A DNA stretch of 64,000 bases from contig NZ_LMKK01000001.1 in assembly GCF_001421485.1 (NCBI RefSeq), positions 377,717-441,716 on the forward strand, in the 5' to 3' direction. Both the position numbers and the translations under genes were made by a program. This document shows, piece by piece, positions 1-8,099 of the stretch (within the stretch, counting starts at the first letter, position 1; each line of letters starts with the position of its first letter). The DNA comes from Agreia sp. Leaf210. Lineage in GTDB: Bacteria; Actinomycetota; Actinomycetes; Actinomycetales; Microbacteriaceae. The notes beneath the pieces are model-generated. The model was not told the origin of the DNA. It did no database searches and saw only the letters and a list, made by a program, of their open reading frames with translations.

Positions 1-1
1 C

Positions 2-946
2 TCGTCGACGTCGGCACCACGGCGCGCCTGCGTCTATTGCGGAGGCAGCATCGCCGACGACGGCTATTGCGAACTCTGCGGCAAGCCCGCTCAGAGCGAA
101 CGCGACCACTGGCAGGAAGCGCCCGCGGCCTGGGTCGGCGGAGTGTGCGACCGCGGCATCCGGCACGAGATCAACGAAGATGCCATGGCCCTGGCCGCAG
201 ACCCGCAGGCCGGCGAGTTCGCCGTCTTGGTCGTGTGCGACGGGGTCTCGTCGACTCCGGGCTCCGACAAGGCGAGCCTCGCCGCTGCTCGCGCTGCGAC
301 CGCCCATCTCGCGGCCGGGCGATCGACCGACCTGGCAGAAGGCACCAGCGACGAACTTGCGCAGGCCCGATGGTCTGCCCGGATGCTCGAGGCCGGCGAA
401 AGGGCGAGCGCCGCGATCTACGAGGCGATCGGCGAGCTCGCGGCGAGAACGAATCCGCCGTCGTGCACCTTCGCCGCAGCGGTCATCGACGGCCCCCTCG
501 TCGTGGTCGGAGGCGTCGGAGACAGCCGGGTCTATTGGATCGCGGACAGCGGCAAGTCCCGACAGCTGACCACCGACGACTCGTGGTCACAAGAGATGAT
601 GGCCCACGGCATGTCGCGCCAGCAGGCGGAGAGCGCCCCGCAGGCGCACTCCATCACGCGCTGGCTCGGCGCCGACTCTCCCGACGAGGCCCCCCACGTC
701 GTGCCGACCTATCCCACGGGAGCCGGATGGATTCTGGTCTGCTCGGATGGGCTCTGGAACTACTGCTCCGACGCGGACGACCTCGCCGAGCTCGTGCACA
801 GGGTCGTGGGAATGGTGGGAAGCAACCCCGTTCAGGTCTCGTCGTCTCTCGTCGACTGGGCCAATGAGCAGGGCGGCCAAGACAACATCACCGCCGCGCT
901 CGCTCGATTCGATAGCGTTGTACCTACACCGGCCCAGCCGGCCTGA
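2..946 (+). CDS. PP2C-family Ser/Thr protein phosphatase with N-terminal zinc ribbon (5' partial)
   Basis: Predicted metal-dependent protein phosphatase removing phosphate from Ser/Thr proteins. The reading frame is open from the first bases of the window, so the true start lies upstream; the GTG at 143 is an internal codon. The visible part begins with a zinc ribbon (CVYC about residues 10-13, CELC 23-26), then a PP2C domain: RHEINED (about 54-60), VCDGV (79-83), GDSR (about 172), SDGLW and GGQDN near the end, which carry the Asp residues for the two-metal site. The usual DGMGG motif reads DGVSS. The next gene starts 25 bp downstream and encodes a VWA protein, followed by an FHA protein, suggesting a kinase/phosphatase signalling operon whose kinase probably lies left of the window (inference). 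Family call is firm; substrate unknown. Confidence 0.9.
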   Translation, partial: SSTSAPRRACVYCGGSIADDGYCELCGKPAQSERDHWQEAPAAWVGGVCDRGIRHEINEDAMALAADPQAGEFAVLVVCDGVSSTPGSDKASLAAARAATAHLAAGRSTDLAEGTSDELAQARWSARMLEAGERASAAIYEAIGELAARTNPPSCTFAAAVIDGPLVVVGGVGDSRVYWIADSGKSRQLTTDDSWSQEMMAHGMSRQQAESAPQAHSITRWLGADSPDEAPHVVPTYPTGAGWILVCSDGLWNYCSDADDLAELVHRVVGMVGSNPVQVSSSLVDWANEQGGQDNITAALARFDSVVPTPAQPA

Positions 947-971
947 TCTATGACAGATAGAGGAGTCCCCC

Positions 972-2252
972 ATGGCAGAGTTCACCGCCAGCGTTTTTCA
1001 GAATGAATTCCTCTCAGACGGGGCCACAGACGTTCACGCCATCGTGACGGTCACGGTCTCGGGCGCGGGCCAGGCGGGGCAGGGGCAGGGCATGGCTGCC
1101 GGCGAGATCATCATCGTCGACACGTCAGGGTCGATGACCGGCGAGAATCTCGGCGCTGCCAAGCACGCGGCCGCGGTGGCGATCGACCAGATCCTCGACG
1201 GCACCTGGTTCGCCGTCATCTCCGGAACCGATACAGCGGCTCGAGCGTTCCCGTATCCGAACGCCCGACTTCCCATGGTGCAGATGGAGCCGGGCGCCCG
1301 CGCCGCGGCCAAGCAGGCCGTCGCCTCGTTCCAGCCCTCCGGCGGCACCGCTATGGGCACGTGGCTCACGCTCGCTCGTGAACTCTTCCAGGCCACACCG
1401 CAGGCCACCCAGCGTCACGCGATCCTTCTCACCGACGGCAAGAACGAGCACGAGTCGGCACAGGCGCTGAGCCAGGCCATCTACAACGCCACCGGCGTCT
1501 TCCAGTGCGACGCCCGCGGCGTCGGTTCACGCTGGCAGGTCGACGAGTTGCGCCAGATCGCCACCGCTCTGCTCGGCACCGTCGATCTCATCGCCAAGCC
1601 CGCCGACATGGCCGCCGACTTCGAGAGCATCATCAAGCAGTCGATGGGCCGAGGCGTGGCGTCGGCCGAGCTGCGCGTCTGGGCTCCGCAGGGGTCCGAG
1701 GTGTTGTTCGTGCGACAGGTCGCCCCCACCGTCGAAGACCTCACCACCCGCAAGACCATGGTCAACCCGCTCACGGGCTCGTACCCCACGGGATCGTGGG
1801 GTGATGAGTCGCGCGACTACCACGTCGCCGTCCGGGTCGCCTCGAAGCCCGTGGGCTCCGAGCAGCTCGCGGCCCGCGTGCAGCTGACCGTGCGCGACGA
1901 GGTCGTCGCATCCGGTCTCGTGAAGGCGCGCTGGTCGAACGACGACGCCCTCACGGCGCGGATCGACCCGGCCGTGGCGCACTACACGGGCCAGACCGAG
2001 CTCGCCTCGGCCATCCAGGACGGCCTTGCGGCCAAGGCCGCCGGCGATGCCGCGACCGCCACCGTGAAACTGGGTCGCGCGGTTCAGCTCGCCGCCGAGA
2101 CAGGCAACGACGAGGCGACCGCGAAGCTCCGAAAGGTCGTCGAGATCGACGACGCGAACGAAGGCACCGTGCGGCTTCGTCGTGACGTGGCGAAGCTCGA
2201 CGAGATGGCGCTCGATACCGCATCGACGAAGACGACGCGGGTGCGCAAATGA
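972..2252 (+). CDS. VWA-domain protein of a phospho-signalling operon
   Basis: 426-residue protein with a von Willebrand factor A domain over roughly residues 20-230. The MIDAS motif DTSGS is at 50-54, a Thr in GGTAMG near 120 and an Asp in LLTDGKNE near 157, so metal-dependent protein binding is likely retained. The rest is a beta-rich segment and an Ala-rich helical C-terminus (about 330-426) that may be TPR-like. No signal peptide, so cytoplasmic. The ATG is preceded by AGAGGAG with good spacing. Its TGA overlaps the ATG of the next gene (ATGA), indicating translational coupling with the FHA protein. Function beyond protein-protein interaction is not known. Confidence 0.85.
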   Translation: MAEFTASVFQNEFLSDGATDVHAIVTVTVSGAGQAGQGQGMAAGEIIIVDTSGSMTGENLGAAKHAAAVAIDQILDGTWFAVISGTDTAARAFPYPNARLPMVQMEPGARAAAKQAVASFQPSGGTAMGTWLTLARELFQATPQATQRHAILLTDGKNEHESAQALSQAIYNATGVFQCDARGVGSRWQVDELRQIATALLGTVDLIAKPADMAADFESIIKQSMGRGVASAELRVWAPQGSEVLFVRQVAPTVEDLTTRKTMVNPLTGSYPTGSWGDESRDYHVAVRVASKPVGSEQLAARVQLTVRDEVVASGLVKARWSNDDALTARIDPAVAHYTGQTELASAIQDGLAAKAAGDAATATVKLGRAVQLAAETGNDEATAKLRKVVEIDDANEGTVRLRRDVAKLDEMALDTASTKTTRVRK

Positions 2253-3178
2253 CCCTGTGCCCCAACGGACACTCGTCGGCCTCGACCGACTACTGCGACG
2301 TGTGCGGAACGCCGATGGTGGCCGCCGCGCCTGTCGCACCGACCCCGACGATGGCGATGCCCACCGTCTCGGGTTCGAGTGAGCCGATCACGTGCCCGAA
2401 CTGCTCGTTCCCCAACCTGCCGGATGCGCTGTTCTGCGAGAACTGCGGATACGACTTCACGACAGGGTCGCTTCCCGAGCCCGATCCCGATGGTCTGGGA
2501 TTCGGTGCTCCGCTGACCGCGCCGGCCCCCGTGCCGAACGCTCCCGCCGTCGTGCCGGTCGTCGCACCGGTGTCGAGTCTCGACATCGAGGAGGGCGATC
2601 TCGGCAAGCACGAGGCCGCCGGCGATCCCGGTTACGTCGAGGCGCCCGCCATCGAGGGCCAGCCGACGGTCGAGCCTGCAGGAGCGGCTGAGGCCTCGGA
2701 ACCGGCGGCAGCGGAACCGGAGGCAGAAACGGGTCCCGTCGCATCCCCGCCCGCCGTCTCGACGATCGAGGGCGACAGCGCATGGGTCGCCGAGGTCTGG
2801 GTCGATCCCGAGTGGTACGCCGCGCAGAAGTCCGACGACCCGCTCCCCTCCGGGGGACTGCCCGAGATCGTCGTGCTCAAGCAGAGCAGCCTGCTGGTGG
2901 GCCGCACCTCGGTATCTCGGGATATCCACCCGCAGATCGAGTGCGGCACCGACAGCGGCGTTTCGAGACGGCACTGCCAGCTCAACACCGATGGACAGCG
3001 CTGGTGGGTCGAAGACCTCCAGTCGTCGAATGGCACCTTCGTGGGTGCCGCCGGCGAGGAGCTGCCGAGCGTTCCGATCCAGCCGGGGCAACGCCGTGAG
3101 GTGCACGACGGCGACCGCATCTTCGTGGGCGCGTGGACGCGACTCGTCATTCGAAAGGCGCTGCCCGGCGAAGCGTAG
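2249..3178 (+). CDS. Double zinc-ribbon / FHA-domain protein
   Basis: 309 residues. Two N-terminal zinc ribbons: C4, H8, C16, C19, and a second CPNC...CENC pair near residues 50-68. A long Pro/Ala/Glu-rich linker (about 75-195) follows, then a C-terminal forkhead-associated domain with VGRTSVSR, SRRHC and SSNGTFVG, the hallmark phosphothreonine-binding residues. FHA domains bind Thr-phosphorylated partners; with the PP2C and VWA genes just upstream this is probably the phospho-reader of the set. It resembles GarA/Fha-type adaptors only in the FHA part. Start chosen at the ATG overlapping the preceding stop codon. Specific partner unknown. Confidence 0.87.
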   Translation: MTLCPNGHSSASTDYCDVCGTPMVAAAPVAPTPTMAMPTVSGSSEPITCPNCSFPNLPDALFCENCGYDFTTGSLPEPDPDGLGFGAPLTAPAPVPNAPAVVPVVAPVSSLDIEEGDLGKHEAAGDPGYVEAPAIEGQPTVEPAGAAEASEPAAAEPEAETGPVASPPAVSTIEGDSAWVAEVWVDPEWYAAQKSDDPLPSGGLPEIVVLKQSSLLVGRTSVSRDIHPQIECGTDSGVSRRHCQLNTDGQRWWVEDLQSSNGTFVGAAGEELPSVPIQPGQRREVHDGDRIFVGAWTRLVIRKALPGEA

Positions 3179-3183
3179 GTACC

Positions 3184-3228
3184 GTTTCCTGAGCCCGTCG
3201 AAGGGGGCCTGCGACAGGCTCAGGGAAC
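3184..3228. repeat. Dispersed inverted repeat, copy 1 (possible bidirectional terminator)
   Basis: Imperfect palindrome: left arm 3184-3200 (GTTTCCTGAGCCCGTCG) and right arm 3212-3228 (CGACAGGCTCAGGGAAC), matching at 15 of 17 positions. It fills the gap between the convergent FHA and ddl genes. Related copies occur at 35863, 50062 and, degenerate, 55703. Confidence 0.75.
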
Positions 3229-3235
3229 GAACGGC

Positions 3236-4327
3236 TCAGCGTTCCTGCAGTGCCAGGTCGATCAGTTCGTCGATGAGCTGCGGGTAGCTCAGCCCCGACG
3301 CGATCCAGCAGGCCGGGAACATCGAGATCGGTGTGAAGCCGGGCATCGTGTTGAGCTCGTTCACGACGAACCCGTTATCGGTGAGAAAGAAATCGACGCG
3401 GGCGAGCCCGGCTCCGCCGATGGACTCGAATGCGGTGGCCGCGATGCTCTGCATGGTGGCGAGCTGATCGTCGCTCATCGGCGCGGGGCACACCAGCTCG
3501 ATGCCGGGGGCGTCGAGGTACTTCGCGTCGAAGTCGTAGAACGCTCTGTCGGTCATGACGACCTCGCCCGCCACCGATACCCGGGTGGGTGCGCCGTCGC
3601 GGCCCTCGAGAACGCCGCACTCGACCTCGCGGCCCACGATTCCCTCTTCGATGAGGACTTTGTCGTCCTCGGCGAGGGCGACCTCCATAGCCTCGGCCAG
3701 TTGCGACCAATCGGTGATGCGACTCACTCCGACAGACGAGCCGGCGCGAGCGGGCTTCACGAACGCCGGCAGTCCGAGCGAGGAAGCGCGTTCGGCGACG
3801 AGGGTGGGCGATTGAGCCCACTGCCGGGCCGTGACCGTGTTCCACGGAGCGACCTCGATGCCGGCCTGCAGCAGAACCGTCTTGGTGAAGTGCTTGTCCA
3901 TGCCGAGCGCCGAGGCGAGAACGCCCGACCCCACGAAGGGCAGCCCGAGGAGCTCGAGCATGCCCTGCACCGTGCCGTCTTCACCGAAACGTCCGTGCAG
4001 AATCGGAAAGACGACATCCACCTCGCCGAGGCTTCGTGTGGTGCCGTCGGCGAGTTCGACTGTCAGCGTGCGGTCGCCCGCCTTGTCTGGCCAGCGCATG
4101 CGCGTGCCGTTGTCGAGCACACGGGGCATGGCGTCGGCGTCGATCGCGAACTTGGCCGGGTCGTCGTCTTCGAGAACGAACGATCCCTCGCCGGTGATGC
4201 CGATCGGAATGACATCGAACCGCTCGCGGTCAATCGCGTGAAGAACTCCGCCCGCCGTCGCGCAGCTGATCGAGTGCTCGCTTGAACGGCCTCCAAAAAG
4301 CAGAGCCACCACTGTTTTTCCGGCCAT
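3236..4327 (-). CDS. ddl: D-alanine--D-alanine ligase
   Basis: Cytoplasmic ATP-grasp ligase that joins two D-Ala for the peptidoglycan pentapeptide. 363 residues, the usual length. N-terminal LLFGGRSSEHSIS (about 8-20) is the family signature; the ATP-grasp core and the Mg-binding/catalytic NELNTMPGFT near residue 318 are intact. The ATG has a GAAAGGA Shine-Dalgarno. The upstream gene gpsA, on the same strand, ends 98 bp inside this gene in another frame. Part of a minus-strand run murA-plsC-gpsA-ddl, so cell-wall and phospholipid precursor genes are probably co-transcribed. Confidence 0.97.
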   Translation of the reverse strand: MAGKTVVALLFGGRSSEHSISCATAGGVLHAIDRERFDVIPIGITGEGSFVLEDDDPAKFAIDADAMPRVLDNGTRMRWPDKAGDRTLTVELADGTTRSLGEVDVVFPILHGRFGEDGTVQGMLELLGLPFVGSGVLASALGMDKHFTKTVLLQAGIEVAPWNTVTARQWAQSPTLVAERASSLGLPAFVKPARAGSSVGVSRITDWSQLAEAMEVALAEDDKVLIEEGIVGREVECGVLEGRDGAPTRVSVAGEVVMTDRAFYDFDAKYLDAPGIELVCPAPMSDDQLATMQSIAATAFESIGGAGLARVDFFLTDNGFVVNELNTMPGFTPISMFPACWIASGLSYPQLIDELIDLALQER

Positions 4328-5372
4328 CGATTGTCCTTTCGCCCTGCGGCTCGTCGGAGTCCGTCGTCAGGTGGGGAGCTATGTCCCGAGGATTCAGCGT
4401 ACCGGCCAGCACCTCGCTGACCTGCTTGACGATGGGCATGTCCACGCCTTTGGCAGAGGCAAGTTCGAGGATCGGTGCGACAGAGGCGAGGCCCTCCGCC
4501 GTCTGCTGCATGCTCTTCACGACGTCGGCGAAGCTGTAGCCCTGGCCGAGCAGTCGACCCGCCGTGTTGTTGCGCGACAGCGACGAGCTGCTCGTGGCGA
4601 TGAGGTCGCCCAGACCCGCGAGGCCCGCGAGCGTATCGGCCTGCGCCCCGTACGCCACAGCGAAGTCGGTCATTTCGGCCAGGCCCCGTGTGATGATCGA
4701 CGCCTTCGTGTTCTCTCCGTAGCCCACACCGTCGACGATGCCGATGGCCACGGCGATGAGGTTCTTGAGCACGCCGCCGAACTCCGTGCCGATGACGTCG
4801 ACGTTCACGAAGGAACGGAAGTATCGGTTGCTCGCCACCATCGCGACACGCTGGGCGGTCTCGAGGCTCTGCGACGAGATGACGGCGGCCGTGGGCTGCT
4901 CTTTCGCGATCTCGAGCGCCAGGTTCGGGCCGGATGCGACGGCGATGCGATCGCGGTCGATCTCGAGTCCCAGCTCGATCACCTCGCTCATGCGCAGGCC
5001 GGACTTCTTCTCGACGCCCTTCATGAGGCTGATCACCAGGGCGTCCGGCGGGAGCAGCGGCTTGATCGCGGCGAGGTTGTCTCGCAGGCTCTGGCTCGGA
5101 ATCGAGACGAAGACCATCTCTGCGCCCACGAGGGCCTCGGCGAGGCTGGAGGTCGCCGTGACGGAAAGCGGAAGGTTGATGCCGGGCAGGTAGTCGCTGT
5201 TGCGCTTGGCCTCGCTGATCTCGCGGGCCAGTTCGGGGCGTCGCGCCCATAAAGTGACGTCGCTTCCACCGTCTGCGAGGATCTTCGCGAAGGTCGTTCC
5301 CCAGCTTCCTGCCCCGAGCACGGTGACGCGACGGCGGGGCGGAACGACTGAGACGGGCCTGGTCCTACTCAA
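4230..5372 (-). CDS. gpsA: NAD(P)H-dependent glycerol-3-phosphate dehydrogenase with C-terminal extension
   Basis: Reduces dihydroxyacetone phosphate to sn-glycerol-3-phosphate for phospholipid synthesis. The Rossmann signature VTVLGAGSWGTTFA lies near residues 16-29; VSIPSQSLR, LMKGVEKKSG, SGPNLALEI and KNLIAVAIGIVDG match the family. 380 residues, about 35-40 more than typical, because the frame runs through the ddl start and stops 98 bp inside ddl. The probable start is TTG (5370-5372), preceded by AAGGAG at 10-nt spacing and overlapping the plsC stop by 8 bp. A downstream start cannot be excluded because the first 15 residues lie before the fold. Confidence 0.95.
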   Translation of the reverse strand: MSRTRPVSVVPPRRRVTVLGAGSWGTTFAKILADGGSDVTLWARRPELAREISEAKRNSDYLPGINLPLSVTATSSLAEALVGAEMVFVSIPSQSLRDNLAAIKPLLPPDALVISLMKGVEKKSGLRMSEVIELGLEIDRDRIAVASGPNLALEIAKEQPTAAVISSQSLETAQRVAMVASNRYFRSFVNVDVIGTEFGGVLKNLIAVAIGIVDGVGYGENTKASIITRGLAEMTDFAVAYGAQADTLAGLAGLGDLIATSSSSLSRNNTAGRLLGQGYSFADVVKSMQQTAEGLASVAPILELASAKGVDMPIVKQVSEVLAGTLNPRDIAPHLTTDSDEPQGERTIDGRKNSGGSAFWRPFKRALDQLRDGGRSSSRD

Positions 5373-6105
5373 AACGTCCGGTCTCCTTCTGGTTGTGCGC
5401 TGCGGGATTCCACCGTTCGACCGGCGCCGTCTCGCCTCGTAGCCGTTCGAGGAGAGCGGTGATGTCGGCCATGACCAGCTCGGTCGCCGCGGTCAGCAGT
5501 GCCGAGTTGATCGGCTTGCCCCGGAACTCGGTGAGGTCGACGGGGTCTCCGAATGCCACCTTGATGGTCTTGCGCGGAAAGAGGCTGATCTTGTTCGAGT
5601 ACCGGGCCATGACGGCCTGGGTACCCCAGTGCGCCGCCGGTATCAGCGGCAGGTTCTGCTCGAGCGCCATCCGCACCGCTCCGGTCTTGCCTCTCATCGG
5701 CCAGATCTGCGGGTCACGGGTTAGCGTGCCCTCCGGGTAGATGATCACGGCGTTGCCCTTGTCGACCAGCTCGTTGGCGGCCTTCAACGGCTCGCTGCCT
5801 CGAATCGAACCGGCACGCTCCACGGGAATCTGGCCCGTGCCGCGAAGCACCGCCCCCACGACAGGAACCTTGAACAGCGAGGCCTTCGCCAAGAATCGCG
5901 GCGCTCTGCCGAGCTTCCAGATCGACCAGCCCATGATCACCGGATCGATGTTGCTGTAGTGATTCGGCGACAGCACGAACGCGCCCTTTGGGGGAAGCTT
6001 CTGCGGGTCTGTGAACTCGATTTTCGCGATGCTCGACAAGAAGGGCACCAGCACGGCCGCGAGAACGCGGAATCCGACGGTCTTCTCGGCCGCCTGGTTC
6101 GCCAC
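5365..6105 (-). CDS. plsC: 1-acyl-sn-glycerol-3-phosphate acyltransferase (PlsC family)
   Basis: Membrane-associated acyltransferase expected to acylate lysophosphatidate to phosphatidate. 246 residues. The HX4D catalytic motif is visible as NHYSNID (about 49-55), and the substrate-binding motif as YPEGT (about 124-128). A hydrophobic N-terminus (FRVLAAVLVPFLSS) suggests interfacial membrane binding. The GTG start lies 2 bp after the murA stop, so coupled translation is likely. The neighbour gpsA makes the glycerol-3-phosphate that feeds the same pathway. Confidence 0.92.
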   Translation of the reverse strand: MANQAAEKTVGFRVLAAVLVPFLSSIAKIEFTDPQKLPPKGAFVLSPNHYSNIDPVIMGWSIWKLGRAPRFLAKASLFKVPVVGAVLRGTGQIPVERAGSIRGSEPLKAANELVDKGNAVIIYPEGTLTRDPQIWPMRGKTGAVRMALEQNLPLIPAAHWGTQAVMARYSNKISLFPRKTIKVAFGDPVDLTEFRGKPINSALLTAATELVMADITALLERLRGETAPVERWNPAAHNQKETGRFE

Positions 6106-6107
6106 CG

Positions 6108-7478
6108 CTAAACCTCGAAGGAGAAGTCAGCTCCGAGCTTCTCGAGCTTGGCCACGAAGTCCCCATAGCCTCGGCCGATGAGCCCGACGTTGCTCACGGT
6201 CGACCGGCCGTTCGCCGTCAATGCGGCGATGAGGTGGCTGAAGCCGCCGCGCAGGTCGGGAACGACGATCTCGCTTCCGTGCAGCTTGGTGGGTCCGGTG
6301 ATCACCGCGGCCTGCTCGAGCGGGCGACGCGGAACGCGCCGTTCCCCGCCCTCGAGCCCGTTCTTGTGCACCTGGATGTTCGCGCCCATCTCGACCAGCG
6401 CATCCGTGAACCCGAAGCGGTCTTCGTAGACGGTCTCGTGAACGACCGAGGTGCCGATCGCCTGCGTCAGCGCGATGATGAGCGGCTGCTGCCAGTCGGT
6501 CATGAAGCCGGGGTGCACATCGGTCTCGATGGTCACGGGCTTGAGGTCGCCGCCGGGGTGGTAGAAGCGGATGCCGTCTTCCTCGATGTCGAACGCGCCA
6601 CCGATCTTGCGGAAGACGTTGAGGAACGTCATCATGTCCTGCTGCTTGGCGCCCTTGCAGGTGATGTCGCCGCCCGTGGCCAGCGCGGCCGAGGCCCAGC
6701 TGGCTGCCTCGTTGCGATCGAACAGCGCCCGGTGGTCGTAGCCCTTGAGGCTGTCGACGCCCTCGATGAGGATGACGCGGTTGGGCTCGACCGAGATGAT
6801 CGCGCCCATCTTCTGCAGCACGGCGATGAGATCCATGATCTCGGGCTCGATCGCCGCGTTCTTGAGCTCCGTGGTGCCCTTCACTCGAACGGCCGTCAAC
6901 AGCACCTGTTCGGTGGCGCCGACGCTCGGGTAGGCGAACTCGATGTTCGCTCCGTGCAGGCCGTTGGGCGCCGAGATGTCGATTCCGCTGGGCAGCTTGT
7001 CGACGATCGCGCCGAACTGACGCAGCGCGTCGAGGTGGAAGTCGATGGGACGGTCGCCGATGCGGCATCCGCCGAGGTCGGGGATGAAGGCGTGGCCCAG
7101 ACGGTGCAGCAGCGGGCCGCAGAACAGGATCGGGATGCGGCTCGACCCGGAGAGGGCGTCGATCTCGGCGCTGTTCGCGCTGGCGACGTTCGACGGGTCG
7201 AAGATCAGGATGCCGGTCTCGGCGCTTCCCGAGATCGTCACACCGTGGGCCTCGAGCAGGCTGGCGACGACGCTGACGTCGGAGATGTCGGGCACATCGC
7301 GCAGGATGCTCTTGGTATCGCCGAGCAGAGAGGCGACCATGGCCTTGGTGACCAGATTCTTGGCCCCACGCACGTCGATCGTGCCTCGAAGCGGACGACC
7401 GCCGTTGATGATGATCGTGTCGCTGGGTAGACCCACTCTGCGTGCCGCCTTCTGCGCATCCTGAACGAGGGAATTCAC
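6108..7478 (-). CDS. murA: UDP-N-acetylglucosamine 1-carboxyvinyltransferase
   Basis: First committed step of peptidoglycan synthesis, transferring enolpyruvate from PEP to UDP-GlcNAc. 456 residues in the EPSP-synthase inverted alpha/beta barrel fold. GTIDVRGAKNLVTKAM contains the Lys-Asn substrate motif, and the loop GGCRIGDRPIDFH keeps the active-site Cys that fosfomycin alkylates (some actinobacterial enzymes carry Asp instead). GTG start at 7476-7478. The leuD stop is 24 bp upstream, so this may be read through from leuCD. First gene of murA-plsC-gpsA-ddl. Confidence 0.97.
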   Translation of the reverse strand: MNSLVQDAQKAARRVGLPSDTIIINGGRPLRGTIDVRGAKNLVTKAMVASLLGDTKSILRDVPDISDVSVVASLLEAHGVTISGSAETGILIFDPSNVASANSAEIDALSGSSRIPILFCGPLLHRLGHAFIPDLGGCRIGDRPIDFHLDALRQFGAIVDKLPSGIDISAPNGLHGANIEFAYPSVGATEQVLLTAVRVKGTTELKNAAIEPEIMDLIAVLQKMGAIISVEPNRVILIEGVDSLKGYDHRALFDRNEAASWASAALATGGDITCKGAKQQDMMTFLNVFRKIGGAFDIEEDGIRFYHPGGDLKPVTIETDVHPGFMTDWQQPLIIALTQAIGTSVVHETVYEDRFGFTDALVEMGANIQVHKNGLEGGERRVPRRPLEQAAVITGPTKLHGSEIVVPDLRGGFSHLIAALTANGRSTVSNVGLIGRGYGDFVAKLEKLGADFSFEV

Positions 7479-7502
7479 TAGATATAACCGCCTGTACTGC
7501 TC

Positions 7503-8099
7503 TTATTTAACGGGAAGAGTCTTCGGGCGCCAGCTCTCGCGGCGGCCCTCGAACTCCGTGATTCGCGCTTCGTCGCGCAGGGTGAGCCCGATGTCGTCGA
7601 GGCCTTCGAGAAGCCTCCACCGAGTGTAGTCATCGATCTCGAAGGGCACGGTGAGCGCCCCCGCGGTCACCGTCTTGGCTGGAAGATCGACCGTGACCTC
7701 GAGCCCTGGCTGCGCGTCGATCAGCGCCCAGATCTTCTCGATGTCTGCTTCAGCGAGCTGGGCCGCAAGCAGCCCCTGCTTGCCCGAGTTGCCTCGGAAG
7801 ATGTCGCCGAACCGAGCACTGAGCACCGCCTTGAACCCGTAGTCGCGCAGCGCCCAGACGGCGTGCTCGCGCGAGGAGCCGGTTCCGAAGTCGGGCCCGG
7901 CGACGAGAACGGAGCCCGACCTGAAGGGTTCTCTGTTGAGCACGAACTCGGGGTCTTGACGCCAGCCGTAGAACAGCGCGTCTTCGAAGCCGGTCTTGGT
8001 GACGCGCTTGAGGAACACGGCGGGGATGATCTGGTCGGTGTCGATGTTCGATCGCTCGAGCGGCACGGCGACGCCGGTGATGACAGAAACCTTTTCCAT
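7503..8099 (-). CDS. leuD: 3-isopropylmalate dehydratase small subunit
   Basis: Swivel-domain subunit of isopropylmalate isomerase in leucine synthesis. 198 residues, normal length. [13 protein letters not shown], the substrate-contacting Ser-Ser-Arg loop, and [14 protein letters not shown] are family hallmarks. The ATG overlaps the leuC stop by one base (TAATG) and follows GGAGG by 6 nt, so it is translationally coupled to leuC. The frame is open upstream to about 9161, but that part is antisense-type Arg-rich shadow of leuC. Confidence 0.97.
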   Translation of the reverse strand: MEKVSVITGVAVPLERSNIDTDQIIPAVFLKRVTKTGFEDALFYGWRQDPEFVLNREPFRSGSVLVAGPDFGTGSSREHAVWALRDYGFKAVLSARFGDIFRGNSGKQGLLAAQLAEADIEKIWALIDAQPGLEVTVDLPAKTVTAGALTVPFEIDDYTRWRLLEGLDDIGLTLRDEARITEFEGRRESWRPKTLPVK

